Below are positions 49,894 through 58,386 of a stretch of 64,000 nt of DNA, piece after piece; within the stretch, counting starts at the first letter, position 1; each line of letters starts with the position of its first letter. The stretch covers positions 1 to 64,000 of the forward strand of contig CAZBEF010000005.1 in the NCBI GenBank assembly GCA_964490875.1, in the 5' to 3' direction. The translations under genes were made by a program, and so were the position numbers. Source of the DNA: CAYYYG01 sp964490875 (GTDB taxonomy: Bacteria > Patescibacteriota > Microgenomatia > UBA1406 > GWC2-37-13). Under the pieces are notes generated by a model. The model saw only the letters and a list, made by a program, of their open reading frames with translations, searched no databases and was not told the DNA's origin.

Positions 49894-50511
49894 TTAAGTG
49901 TGCCCGATAGACTCCAAAGTTTGTGCGATTTTTTGCGGATCTTTTTCTTTTATTTCAATAAGTTCACTTTCCTGCAGACGTAAACCGTCTACTAATTCCT
50001 TGGCGCGGATTGCGTCTTTTGGTTTCAACCACTGCATAACATAATTTAACGAGTTGCCCTCGCCTTTTATATATAAGGCTGAATAAAAAAACGCGTGATT
50101 TACTTCAAACGATACCAATTTTTTTATGGGAAGACTGAGTACATACCCGCCAAACGGAAATGTATTTCGTTTAATAATGATCCGTTTTTCTTCGATAATA
50201 AGCTCATCCTGCGCCATATCAAACGGCCATGTGCCGCGGATCCGTAATAATTCCCGGGAAATTTCAGATGCGGGCACTGCCTGGGCTTCTTTATTATTTC
50301 GCTTAATTACTACCGGAGCATTATTTTCTTGCTTCTGTATGGGTTGAGTTTTATTCTCTTGAGGTGTTTGGTTTGGAGAAGTATTTTGAAGCGACTTAGT
50401 ATCAAGAGGCGTCCACTGAGATAACTGCTTTTGCACCATTTTCTTTTTATTTGATACAGCGTTTTTTTTCCTACGGAAGATTGCCGGATGTGCCCCCTTG
50501 TTTATTTTCAT
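49894..50511 (-). CDS. Hypothetical protein with disordered basic N-terminus and PH-like domain
   Basis: A 205-residue protein. Residues 1-85 are Lys/Gln/Asn-rich and look disordered. From about 88 a compact beta-rich domain follows (LRIRGTWPFDMAQDELIIEE, KRNTFPFGGYVLSLPIKKLV, FEVNHAFFYSALYIKG) and a helix (PKDAIRAKELVDGL), which is the pattern of a bacterial PH-like domain. Function unknown. Confidence 0.6.
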   Translation of the reverse strand: MKINKGAHPAIFRRKKNAVSNKKKMVQKQLSQWTPLDTKSLQNTSPNQTPQENKTQPIQKQENNAPVVIKRNNKEAQAVPASEISRELLRIRGTWPFDMAQDELIIEEKRIIIKRNTFPFGGYVLSLPIKKLVSFEVNHAFFYSALYIKGEGNSLNYVMQWLKPKDAIRAKELVDGLRLQESELIEIKEKDPQKIAQTLESIGHT

Positions 50512-50528
50512 AATAAAGTTTTTTATAT

Positions 50529-50561
50529 AATACCCGGGTGTTTTAATAACACCCGGGTATT
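50529..50561. terminator. Strong hairpin between two minus-strand genes
   Basis: A 14-bp perfect stem (AATACCCGGGTGTT 50529-50542 with AACACCCGGGTATT 50548-50561). The T tract is weak on both sides, but its position right after the YtxH-like gene's stop suits transcription termination. Confidence 0.7.
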
Positions 50562-50568
50562 CTTATGT

Positions 50569-50844
50569 TTATACGGATTTTGCACCACGAGGTGTGCGTG
50601 TCATTCGTTTTGTGTCATCTACTATATCTTCGGCTGATCCTGCCATTTCTTGTGTTTTACTTTTCATCTGCTGCATGCTATCTAAGGCATACTGTTTCGC
50701 TTTTTGCAAAGCATCGGTTGCTTTTGTTTTCATTTCGGGATCGGACATAATCTTTGTTACGGCTACTGCTGCTGCTGCACCGACTGCCGCACCAATCACA
50801 CCCGCTCCTATAGAATTTGTTGCTGGTTTTTTGTTATCCATCAT
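50569..50844 (-). CDS. YtxH-like small stress-type protein
   Basis: A 91-residue protein. A Gly/Ala TM segment (IGAGVIGAAVGAAAAVAVTK, about 12-31) precedes an amphipathic helix with YtxH-type spacing (KTKATDALQKAKQYALDSMQ, MKSKTQEMAG). GGAGGTGA precedes the ATG at 50844; the in-frame GTG at 50853 lies inside that Shine-Dalgarno and overlaps the upstream stop, so I do not use it. It is coupled to the upstream 76-aa gene. Confidence 0.75.
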   Translation of the reverse strand: MMDNKKPATNSIGAGVIGAAVGAAAAVAVTKIMSDPEMKTKATDALQKAKQYALDSMQQMKSKTQEMAGSAEDIVDDTKRMTRTPRGAKSV

Positions 50845-50849
50845 TGTAC

Positions 50850-51080
50850 TCACCTCCTTCCTAAGAAAAATTGTAATAAGTTAGCGGCAACACCCATGAC
50901 TCCATCACTCAATTTACGGGGCGCATTATGGACATCAGATGTGATGTGCCGCATATCTTTTAAAAATAATTCAAAAACTTCCAAAGTCTGCATGAGTCTG
51001 TTTCCCACATAAATAGCCAGAACTACAAAAATAATGAATGATCCTGTGCCTGTTAAATAGAAAACATCCGCTGGTTTCAT
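50850..51080 (-). CDS. Small single-TM protein (76 aa)
   Basis: One TM helix (about 12-28, GSFIIFVVLAIYVGN) followed by an amphipathic, partly charged helix (about 33-75). Its stop overlaps the Shine-Dalgarno of the YtxH-like gene, so the two form an operon. The layout is similar to YtxH or DUF948-type envelope proteins, but I cannot assign it. Confidence 0.65.
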   Translation of the reverse strand: MKPADVFYLTGTGSFIIFVVLAIYVGNRLMQTLEVFELFLKDMRHITSDVHNAPRKLSDGVMGVAANLLQFFLGRR

Positions 51081-51145
51081 AATATGTATTATCGCTGTAT
51101 GAATTAATAAAGGGAGTAAAAGCCGGTAAGAATGAAGTAAGATCT

Positions 51146-51547
51146 CTACGTCGTTGTTGGCGATTCAGGGAGAATAGATTTGGAAGTTTTCACTACAATT
51201 GGACGAAGAAGATTAGTCCCGATAGTTGAAAATTTAGAGCCCACACTCAACAAAAATCCCATAAACATAAGATGAGCGAAAATATTGGCCGAGCGGTTTA
51301 AGTCTTCGGCCGGAAATATTTCAAGCGGTTTTGCAAGCTTTATTTGTTCGGGCATTTTAAAACCTGGGAGACTACTTGTATCAATTTGAGGAGTCAATGC
51401 ACTTGAATCTATGGAAATTCCTTTCAGATGGAATAATTGAATGGGTTCAGAACGGCCGGTGAATACAAATACAAGACTTAATAAAGAGAAGAGCATTATT
51501 GCGATTCCACCGTAAAGTAAAACATACCCATGTACTTTTTCACTCAT
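51146..51547 (-). CDS. Two-TM hypothetical membrane protein
   Basis: A 133-residue protein: TM helix (about 9-31), an extracytoplasmic loop of about 50 residues, and a second hydrophobic segment (about 92-105). I use the ATG at 51547, because TATAGT on the minus strand ends 7 nt before it; a GTG three codons upstream overlaps that box. No family recognised. Confidence 0.6.
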   Translation of the reverse strand: MSEKVHGYVLLYGGIAIMLFSLLSLVFVFTGRSEPIQLFHLKGISIDSSALTPQIDTSSLPGFKMPEQIKLAKPLEIFPAEDLNRSANIFAHLMFMGFLLSVGSKFSTIGTNLLRPIVVKTSKSILPESPTTT

Positions 51548-51591
51548 AGAATCCACTATACCGTATGAATTTATTCTAGTAAAGAGATATC

Positions 51592-53217
51592 TTAGGGGAT
51601 TTGCCGAAAAAGTTCGGCGGCAAATGTATTATTGGGATTAATTTCAAGCGCCTTATTCAACGCGGCTTTTGCTTTTTCATTCTGCTGCTGCATCATGTAG
51701 ATTCTTCCTAGATTAATATAAATCAACTCATTGTTGGGTGATAGTTCAAGTGCTTTCATAAAATATTGTTCCGCTGTTTTTAAGTCCTGTTTTCCAATAT
51801 ATGCTGCGGCCAGATCGTTATAAAACTGCCAATTCCGCGGATTAAGCTCGAGCGCTTTTAGGTAATATTTTAAAGCGGTGTCTGCATCGTTGTGTTTAAG
51901 ATATACAAATCCCATATTTTTGTAGGCGTCGGCGTAACCAGGATTTATGGCAATGGCAGCATTAAATTCTTTTATCGCTTCTTCATCGCGGTTTATCTTA
52001 GCGAGCGATGCACCCAGATTATTTCGTACGCTGAATGCATTCGGCGAAGTTTTTGCCGTATTTGTCCAGAATGTCAGCTCGTCCGCCCAGTCGAAGTTGC
52101 GGACAAATGTTCGAACCATCAAAGCACAGATTATAAAACCTGCGATGCACGCGAGAATAATATTAATTTTAAAACGGGCGGTTGCCTTCTGCGTCACATA
52201 CACAACAGGAAAAATAATTCCAAAACTGGCGTAGTACATATAGCGCTCGGCGAGAGTTGACGCAACCTTGAGGGGAGTGAGCACCAAAAGCAGATTGAGA
52301 ATAAAAAACATCAGCCAGAAAAAAACCTGTTTGTTTTTTATGAAGCTGAAGATGAGGGCTGCCAAAAAAGTAATGAACCCTGCAAGACGAACGATGTATT
52401 CCGCCTGACCCATATTTTCTGAATGATACAAAGTAAGCCGGCTGGGGAAGAATAACAACTGGATGTACGAGGTGATAGCAAACGGGATCTTAAGAAGCGG
52501 ATTCTCAAACTTTCCACCACCAATGTAATACTCTGTCTCAAGACTATCGATGCGGGCGCCGATTTTAAAATAATAGAAAATACTGTAAATAATACTTACT
52601 CCAATAAACGGCAGAATATCTTTCCAGTTTTTTTTAACCGATCCAAAACAGTATTCATAGACTAAAAAGATTGCCGGAATAACAACCGCTTTCTGCGAAG
52701 ATAGAAGAGTAACTATAAATAATACTATAGATATAATCGTAAACCCGCGGTATTTCTTTCGAAGAATGTAGGCCAGAATAGTAAGAGTCATAAAAAATCC
52801 ATACTGAGGATAGTTGCCACCCGAAATCCACGCAACACCCTCGGAGATCGCCGGATGCACGACAAAAATACTAGCTGCAATAAGTGCAATAAATCGTTTT
52901 TTTGTTAAAAAATACGCCAGCGCAAATAGAGATAGTGCTGTTCCAATATGAAACACGATATTCAGCAGATGAAATGGCGCCGGATTCAAACCCCATAGAT
53001 TGGCAATTATGTAGTAAAAAAATGGCCGCACACTGGCCGCGGGGGACGACAAAACATATGAAAAAGAGGATAATTGCTTATTTTCAACAATAATAACAAT
53101 ATCATCAGATATAAAACCATTTTCGAGAGTGTTAGCATAGGTGATACATCCTAAAGCAGAGATACTGATCAGGCTCCAGATATGTGATTGTAGGAAACGC
53201 AGAATATCTTTTCTCAT
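51592..53217 (-). CDS. TMTC-like membrane glycosyltransferase with C-terminal TPR repeats
   Basis: A 541-residue protein. About ten to eleven TM helices (about 12-395) begin with ANTLENGFISDDIVII, the acidic-pair loop typical of the TMTC/GT-C fold (DD). At least four TPR repeats follow (about 400-540), e.g. YADAYKNMGFVYLKHNDADT and FYNDLAAAYIGKQDLKTAEQ. Such proteins mannosylate or glycosylate exported proteins from a polyprenyl-phosphate sugar. TATAAT on the minus strand (53233-53228) ends 10 nt before the ATG. Confidence 0.83.
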   Translation of the reverse strand: MRKDILRFLQSHIWSLISISALGCITYANTLENGFISDDIVIIVENKQLSSFSYVLSSPAASVRPFFYYIIANLWGLNPAPFHLLNIVFHIGTALSLFALAYFLTKKRFIALIAASIFVVHPAISEGVAWISGGNYPQYGFFMTLTILAYILRKKYRGFTIISIVLFIVTLLSSQKAVVIPAIFLVYEYCFGSVKKNWKDILPFIGVSIIYSIFYYFKIGARIDSLETEYYIGGGKFENPLLKIPFAITSYIQLLFFPSRLTLYHSENMGQAEYIVRLAGFITFLAALIFSFIKNKQVFFWLMFFILNLLLVLTPLKVASTLAERYMYYASFGIIFPVVYVTQKATARFKINIILACIAGFIICALMVRTFVRNFDWADELTFWTNTAKTSPNAFSVRNNLGASLAKINRDEEAIKEFNAAIAINPGYADAYKNMGFVYLKHNDADTALKYYLKALELNPRNWQFYNDLAAAYIGKQDLKTAEQYFMKALELSPNNELIYINLGRIYMMQQQNEKAKAALNKALEINPNNTFAAELFRQIP

Positions 53218-53242
53218 CTATAGTAAGATTATACGGGAAATG

Positions 53243-53248
53243 TATAAT
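53243..53248 (+). promoter_or_regulatory. -10 box for leaderless UV endonuclease gene
   Basis: TATAAT ending 5 nt before the ATG at 53254. The divergent TMTC-like promoter is 10 bp away. Confidence 0.6.
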
Positions 53249-53253
53249 ATGCT

Positions 53254-53583
53254 ATGAGAATTTGGGATATCGATCCGGCGCTTCTGTGCCGTATCCATTT
53301 ATTAGGCGAACATAGAGAACTCCATGCAATATGGACTATTCTTACCACAAATAAGAAGGGGTACAAAAACCATCCGGAAACAAAACGGTGGAAAGGTAAA
53401 CTGAAAGCGTTATACCGCCGGCATGAACTATTGGTTGCGGAAATGGAGAAACGGACATATAAACATTCCTCGCCGTTAGATGAATCGCTTGCGACTGGTG
53501 TGGAGATTCAGGAACTATTTGTTCATACACCGGAAGAACAAATCATGATTTTAAAAGCAAAAAAATGCTTGTGTAAAATCTAA
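53254..53583 (+). CDS. Pyrimidine-dimer DNA glycosylase/endonuclease V-like protein
   Basis: A 109-residue protein matching the T4 endonuclease V (Pyr_excise) family. MRIWDIDPALLCRIHLLGEH then RELHAIWTIL opens the protein, and GYKNHPETKRWKGKLKALYR followed by RHE, with HSSPLD near the end, are family motifs. Members incise DNA at UV dimers with the N-terminal amine as nucleophile; here Arg follows the initiator Met, while T4 enzyme uses Thr2, so catalysis by the same route is not certain. Confidence 0.87.
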   Translation: MRIWDIDPALLCRIHLLGEHRELHAIWTILTTNKKGYKNHPETKRWKGKLKALYRRHELLVAEMEKRTYKHSSPLDESLATGVEIQELFVHTPEEQIMILKAKKCLCKI

Positions 53584-53599
53584 ATTTATAAGGAGTGTA

Positions 53600-53666
53600 G
53601 TCACGTTTTTTTGAGCAATGTCGTGGGCCCCACAGCAGTGGGTGACGACGCGAAAAAAAATGTGAC
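53600..53666. repeat. Long hairpin upstream of hflX
   Basis: GTCAC-G-TTTTTTT (53600-53612) pairs with AAAAAAA-T-GTGAC (53654-53666). An inner stem pairs GTCG (53620-53623) with CGAC (53646-53649), and CCCAC (53629-53633) with GTGGG (53638-53642). This 67-nt hairpin sits between the UV endonuclease gene and hflX. It may be a terminator for the first, a leader RNA of hflX, or a mobile palindrome. Confidence 0.65.
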
Positions 53667-53695
53667 GAGAGAATAATAAAAATCAACATTGTAAT

Positions 53696-54808
53696 ATGAA
53701 TAATTTTTTACTTCTGGATGTGGTAATTCCACACCTGACCATAAAAGACCAGAATAAACGCCTGCAGGAGCTAATTGACTTAACCGCGACATACGGAAAA
53801 GGCGACGTCGTAAAAATAGTCCAGCAGAAAATCCACCCCGACCCTGCCACCTACATTGGCAGCGGAAAACTGCACGAAGTCCTTACCACCATTATTCCTG
53901 AATTTAAAATAACCACAATAGTTGCCAACGAAATTCTTAAACCAAAACAACTGTTTAACATTAAACAAGCATTGTGGGATACATACCCCGATATCGATGT
54001 GTGGGACCGGGTGGATTTGATTCTTCATATTTTTAAAAACCACGCCCGTACTGCCGAAAGCCAGCTGCAAATAGAGCTGGCATCGATGAGGCACATGGGC
54101 CCGCGGATTTATAATCTTTCAGGAATGCTCGGCCGCCAGCGCGGCGGTCGCGGATCGATAAGCGGTTCAGGTGAAACAAACACCCGCGAAATGCAGACTC
54201 ATTGGAAGAAATCTATTGCCATTGTTGAAAAAAAACTGGAAAAACTTGAACAACACCAGATGCGCCAGATGCAGCGCCGCCGCGAACTTGGCTTCCAAAC
54301 CGTTTCTATAGTTGGTTACACAAATGCCGGCAAAAGCACCCTTTTTAAGCGACTTTCGGGCAAGCAAGCCTACATAAAAGATGAATTATTCGCGACGTTG
54401 GACAGTACGACAGCCAAGCTATATTTAACGACGTCTCAGAGAAGCGTGCTGATTTCAGATACAATTGGTTTTATCCGCGATCTTCCACCCGAGCTAATTG
54501 CTGCTTTTAAATCCACCTTGCTCGAAACAATTCACGCCGATATTCTGGTTCATGTTGTGGATGCTTCCGACCCCGATCTCGAAAGTAAAATTCACACGGT
54601 AAATGATACGCTTGCCGAAATCAACGCTTCAGATACGCCGACAATAATTGTATTTAATAAGATAGATAAAGCTACCGAAATGACCAAAGGCAAACTTCAG
54701 CACCTTATTGAAATGTATACGCCGATATTTATTTCTGCAATGAGCGGTGAAGGTATTGCCAACTTAATTAAACGCATCGAAGAAGTACTTCTACAAATTC
54801 ATACGTAA
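53696..54808 (+). CDS. hflX: Ribosome-associated GTPase HflX
   Basis: A 370-residue GTPase. The N-terminal HflX domain (about 1-195) includes DPATYIGSGKLHEV and RHMGPRIYNLSGMLGRQRGG followed by RGSISGSGE, a linker helix (KKLEKLEQHQMRQMQRRREL), then the G domain: G1 GYTNAGKST, G3 DTIGF, G4 FNKIDK. It splits stalled or hibernating ribosomes after stress. The GTP-binding motifs are intact. Confidence 0.95.
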   Translation: MNNFLLLDVVIPHLTIKDQNKRLQELIDLTATYGKGDVVKIVQQKIHPDPATYIGSGKLHEVLTTIIPEFKITTIVANEILKPKQLFNIKQALWDTYPDIDVWDRVDLILHIFKNHARTAESQLQIELASMRHMGPRIYNLSGMLGRQRGGRGSISGSGETNTREMQTHWKKSIAIVEKKLEKLEQHQMRQMQRRRELGFQTVSIVGYTNAGKSTLFKRLSGKQAYIKDELFATLDSTTAKLYLTTSQRSVLISDTIGFIRDLPPELIAAFKSTLLETIHADILVHVVDASDPDLESKIHTVNDTLAEINASDTPTIIVFNKIDKATEMTKGKLQHLIEMYTPIFISAMSGEGIANLIKRIEEVLLQIHT

Positions 54809-54835
54809 CACTCTCCCCTTTCCCCCACTCCCTCC

Positions 54836-55144
54836 TCATTCTGACGACTGGAGAAGTTGTATCCAAACAGTTTCAAAATCCAGCAGCCATTTCTTTATTT
54901 GAAGTAATGGTTTGGTATTAATACTCAAAATGTATGATCTCCCCTGCTTTCTACGGATAATAAGATTTGAGTCTTCAAGAATATGCAGATGTTTTGTTAT
55001 TGCCGGAAATGAAATATTAAATGGTTTCGCCAATTCGGTAACATTTCGAGGTTCTTTAAGCAAAGATGCGATTATCTTTCTTCGCACCGGATGAGAGAGT
55101 GTCTGAAAGATACTGTCCAATTGGTTTGACGAATATTTAACCAT
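54836..55144 (-). CDS. ArsR-family winged-helix regulator, probably autorepressed
   Basis: A 102-residue regulator. LDSIFQTLSHPVRRKIIASL (about 8-27), ELAKPFNISFPAITKHLHIL (about 38-57) and LIIRRKQGRSYIL (about 61-73) are the helix-turn-helix and wing. There are no metal-binding Cys, so the signal is probably not a metal. A 24-bp perfect palindrome spans its start codon and -10 region. A gene encoding a fused CoA enzyme lies divergently. Confidence 0.9.
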   Translation of the reverse strand: MVKYSSNQLDSIFQTLSHPVRRKIIASLLKEPRNVTELAKPFNISFPAITKHLHILEDSNLIIRRKQGRSYILSINTKPLLQIKKWLLDFETVWIQLLQSSE

Positions 55145-55156
55145 ATGGTTAAATAT
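55133..55156. promoter_or_regulatory. 24-bp palindromic operator over the ArsR start codon
   Basis: ATATTTAACCAT (55133-55144) is followed directly by its reverse complement ATGGTTAAATAT (55145-55156), a perfect dyad. The ArsR ATG lies in its left half and the -10-like TATATT in its right flank, so bound repressor would block its own promoter. Confidence 0.8.
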
Positions 55157-55208
55157 AATTTATTTTATCTGAAAATCAAGAACGATAGTATACTTATACA
55201 TATTCATC

Positions 55209-56195
55209 ATGAAAAAATACCACCATATAACCATAGCCGGAACGTTTGACAGACTCCATGCGGGGCATAAAGCCTTCATCGATTATGCGTTCAAAATATC
55301 TGAAAAAATCAGTGTGGCTATAACCGCGGCCGACTTTCCTTATAACAAAAAACTTCAAGACTATATTGAATCATTTGATCTCAGAAAAAAATCACTGCAT
55401 GAATATCTTAAGCAAAAAGAATATATTCAAAGAGCTGCAATAATCCCCATTCATGACTTTTATGGATTTTCACTGGAGGATAAGACGCTTGATGGCATTT
55501 TAGTTACAAAAGACACGTATCCAAACGCCGTTAAAATAAACAAAAAACGCAAAAGTTTGGGGATAAAAAAACTTCAAATAATAGCGATGCCATTTGTGAA
55601 AGGAGAAGATAACCGCATCATAAAATCCTCAAGGATACGCTCCGGAGAGATTGATAGGACGGGGCGTTTGTATGTTTCCCGATTTATCCGTAAAAAAACA
55701 TTGTCTTTGCCGGCTGAAATTCGCCACATTATGCGGAAACCTTTAGGCAGTGTGTTTGAGAATGAAGTAAAAGTCATTCGTCATATTGAAAAAGTAAAGC
55801 CGTCGATGGTCATCTCAGTTGGCGATGTTGTAACCGAATCTCTACAAGAAAAAGGATTTACCCCAGATATTACGATTATAGATTTTAAAACGCGCCGGAA
55901 GAAAATTAGCCGTCAAAGAAACCAGGAAACTAAAACGCACCGCAACAAAGCAGGCACTATTCAACGGAAAGCGGTCCTGACATTCAAAAAAGATATCCAC
56001 GAATTTATTCACAAAAATAAGAAGGATTCATTATATATAAAAGGAGAAGAAGATCTGCTGGCGCTTCCTGCAATTTTACTTGCTCCGCTTAACTCGCTTG
56101 TGTTATACGGTCAGTTTGATCTGGGAATTATTGCCACCGAAGTTACTGAAGAGAAAAAACAGATCGTTGAAAAACTTTTGGAGCAGTTTACGTAG
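55209..56195 (+). CDS. Fused archaeal-type phosphopantetheine adenylyltransferase and GTP-dependent dephospho-CoA kinase (DUF359)
   Basis: A 328-residue fusion. Residues about 1-150 are an archaeal/eukaryotic-type PPAT: AGTFDRLHAGHKAFIDYA (TFDxxHxGH motif) at about 10-27 and SSRIRSGEIDR at about 138-148. Residues about 155-328 match DUF359, the archaeal GTP-dependent dephospho-CoA kinase: ISVGDVVTESLQEKGFTPDI and IDFKTRR, GEEDLLALPAILLAPLNSLV, LYGQFDLGII. The two last CoA steps would thus be on one chain with GTP in place of ATP. Bacteria normally use CoaD and CoaE. TATACT at 55189-55194 gives a short leader. Confidence 0.87.
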   Translation: MKKYHHITIAGTFDRLHAGHKAFIDYAFKISEKISVAITAADFPYNKKLQDYIESFDLRKKSLHEYLKQKEYIQRAAIIPIHDFYGFSLEDKTLDGILVTKDTYPNAVKINKKRKSLGIKKLQIIAMPFVKGEDNRIIKSSRIRSGEIDRTGRLYVSRFIRKKTLSLPAEIRHIMRKPLGSVFENEVKVIRHIEKVKPSMVISVGDVVTESLQEKGFTPDITIIDFKTRRKKISRQRNQETKTHRNKAGTIQRKAVLTFKKDIHEFIHKNKKDSLYIKGEEDLLALPAILLAPLNSLVLYGQFDLGIIATEVTEEKKQIVEKLLEQFT

Positions 56196-56571
56196 TTTTT
56201 TTAGTTTCTTCTTTTTTTACCAAATGTTCTTTCTCTTTAGATGAGACTGACTCGCCTGCCATATTGAAACTTTCGACAATCTGTTTATATATAAAGTCTA
56301 TAAACTTAACCATAGCATAACCGACAACAATATACACCAGCATGGCAAATATGGTATTTAATTCAAATACAAAGTTCGGCGCGATAGACGGGGTCGGGAA
56401 CATACCAACAAAGGGCTGAAGAATTGAATCGCTTATTGAATAGATCCAGCGGACAAAAAGAGCTTGCTGACTTGCTCCTAAAATCTTAAGAAGAAATCGG
56501 ACACCCAAAAATGCCTCCATTGTACCGATTATTGTTTTGGTAATAAAAATCGCGATCTTATCGATATCCAT
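56188..56571 (-). CDS. YggT-family membrane protein
   Basis: A 127-residue protein with two TM regions. GVRFLLKILGASQQALFVRW followed by IYSISDSILQPFVGMFP at about 24-60 matches the YggT signature, and FELNTIFAMLVYIVVGY the second helix. The C-terminal tail is Lys/Glu/Thr-rich. The role is unknown; YggT proteins are linked to osmotic and envelope functions. Overlaps the convergent CoA gene by 8 bp. Confidence 0.8.
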   Translation of the reverse strand: MDIDKIAIFITKTIIGTMEAFLGVRFLLKILGASQQALFVRWIYSISDSILQPFVGMFPTPSIAPNFVFELNTIFAMLVYIVVGYAMVKFIDFIYKQIVESFNMAGESVSSKEKEHLVKKEETKKTT

Positions 56572-56624
56572 ATACGTACTTCATTCTAACTAAATACGGG
56601 ATCCAATGTAAAGAACATTATCTA

Positions 56625-58373
56625 TTACTTCTTTTCTACATTGAATAACGGTCCCACTATCTGGATATTTGCTGGCGCGCGGAGGTTGAAAAAGTTTTTG
56701 AATTCACTGCCATCGAAGCTGTACGAACTGCCGTCTCCCGAGATGCTAATAGAAGTGGTTCGCCCGCCGCCGGTGTCCCAGCTTATGGAAACATCACTGA
56801 CATTGTTAATAGGATTACGGCCACGCGAGCGCAGTTCGCTCTTCACTTTATCTGGGCTCCATGTGTCTACACCATCAGGATTCGGTTTATCGGGTTGGGC
56901 AAGATGGGTTTGAGTTGACGGATCAGACTTAGCAAGTAGCAGTGCGTTGGCGATGTCGGCCACTTCATCAGGTTTTAACCACGCTGTTTTGTTGTACTGT
57001 GCTCTTGCTCCCCAGTCGCAATAAAACCATGGCGACTCTTTATCGTAAGCCCGTTCGTTGAGATCAGAAAAACTATTTACATCTCCGGAGGCATCTCGTA
57101 TGTGTTTCGTCCACGGCCTATCTCCTCCCCATTTTTCTGCCGCTGTAAGCGAGTAGCCGCCAAATGTAGAAGAATACCAGCCGGTTACAACATTATTGGT
57201 GTCGTTAGATACCATTACTTCAACACCGTCGCCGCATTTGTTATTTACATCATCAACCGACTCATCCCACTTGCCGCCTTTATTATGACCAATGTATACC
57301 TGGCAGCTCTGTGTTGTGCAGATCTCGTTTTCTCCCCCATTGGTCTGAGAAAATGCATAAGACGCAGCGGCAACAACCTGAGCTTTAAATGCTTCATACC
57401 CGCCGGTATCTCCCCATGAACTAAACATCTCCCCTAGTCCCTTCAAATAATCACGCAGTCCCATTTCTCCATATCCTTGTACTTTTATTTTGTTATTGGA
57501 AAAATTTTTACATTCTAACCGTACGTTGTTGTAATATGCATTTAGAATTGTTTTATAGTCCTGCCCGGCTTTGGAACGGCCGTATGCTCCCCACTGACTC
57601 ATTCCAACCCGGTCGGGAACGCCGTAGGTATAAAATGCAAATCGCGGGCTAAAACCCGGATCAACGCCTCGGTCGTCTACACACCCTCCAACGGCCGAAC
57701 CGGCGGAGCGTGAGATATTCAAACTTGCAAGCTTCTGCGCCAAAAGTTGTTGTTGTTTTGCAGAAAGAGCCGCAATCTGCTGTTGAAGACTGCTTTCATA
57801 CTCTTTTGATTTAGACACTTCCGAAGCTAAAAATTTAGACTGCTTATCTACCTCTTCTTTAATGGTTGTGAGTTTTTCTTTCTCAATCTGGAGTTGAGCT
57901 TTCTTCTTCTCCAGATCCTTAATGTAAGTAACAATGCCGACGATGGTTTTTCTATCTTCATTAAGAAGTGTTTGCTGATAAAAAAAATTCTGCAGACTTA
58001 AGGATAAATTTTTCGCAACGAGAAAATCAATAACCGTAAATGTATCTTTATCAAGATTTTTATAATACGAGACCGTTCGCTCCTCAAGTGTTTGTTTTTG
58101 GTAAGCAAGCGCACTCTCCCCTTCACGCACCTCCTTCTCTTTTTTAACTATTTCCTGGCCGAATAAATACACTTTATTTTTTATACTTTCCAGCTGCATG
58201 TTAAGACTCTGTAAATTTTTTTCATTGGTTTGAGTGGCTTTTTGCGAAGACTCTAAAGATTTTTTAAGATCACCTAATTGTTTTGTTATATCGTCATACT
58301 CATCGGCTCGAATAGAAAGAGCATACAAAGCAAAGACCAAAAATAGACTCAGCACTAAATACAATTTGCGCAT
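56625..58373 (-). CDS. SpoIID/LytB-domain protein with N-terminal coiled coil
   Basis: A 582-residue exported protein. Signal peptide (about 1-23), coiled coil of about 200 residues with PcsB/EnvC-like heptads (NEKNLQSLNMQLESIKNKVY, QKQTLEERTVSYYKNLDKDT), then a SpoIID domain from about 240 (VGMSQWGAYGRSKAGQDYKT, ILNAYYNN, LGEMFSSWGD, AQVVAAASYAFSQ). SpoIID trims peptidoglycan stem-less glycans in sporulators; here it probably acts in wall remodelling or division. TATAAT on the minus strand (58385-58380) ends 6 nt before the ATG at 58373, so I prefer it over the upstream ATG at 58397. Confidence 0.87.
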   Translation of the reverse strand: MRKLYLVLSLFLVFALYALSIRADEYDDITKQLGDLKKSLESSQKATQTNEKNLQSLNMQLESIKNKVYLFGQEIVKKEKEVREGESALAYQKQTLEERTVSYYKNLDKDTFTVIDFLVAKNLSLSLQNFFYQQTLLNEDRKTIVGIVTYIKDLEKKKAQLQIEKEKLTTIKEEVDKQSKFLASEVSKSKEYESSLQQQIAALSAKQQQLLAQKLASLNISRSAGSAVGGCVDDRGVDPGFSPRFAFYTYGVPDRVGMSQWGAYGRSKAGQDYKTILNAYYNNVRLECKNFSNNKIKVQGYGEMGLRDYLKGLGEMFSSWGDTGGYEAFKAQVVAAASYAFSQTNGGENEICTTQSCQVYIGHNKGGKWDESVDDVNNKCGDGVEVMVSNDTNNVVTGWYSSTFGGYSLTAAEKWGGDRPWTKHIRDASGDVNSFSDLNERAYDKESPWFYCDWGARAQYNKTAWLKPDEVADIANALLLAKSDPSTQTHLAQPDKPNPDGVDTWSPDKVKSELRSRGRNPINNVSDVSISWDTGGGRTTSISISGDGSSYSFDGSEFKNFFNLRAPANIQIVGPLFNVEKK

Positions 58374-58379
58374 ACTATC

Positions 58380-58385
58380 ATTATA
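58380..58385 (-). promoter_or_regulatory. -10 box for leaderless SpoIID-domain gene
   Basis: Minus-strand TATAAT ending 6 nt before the ATG at 58373. Confidence 0.65.
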
Positions 58386-58386
58386 G

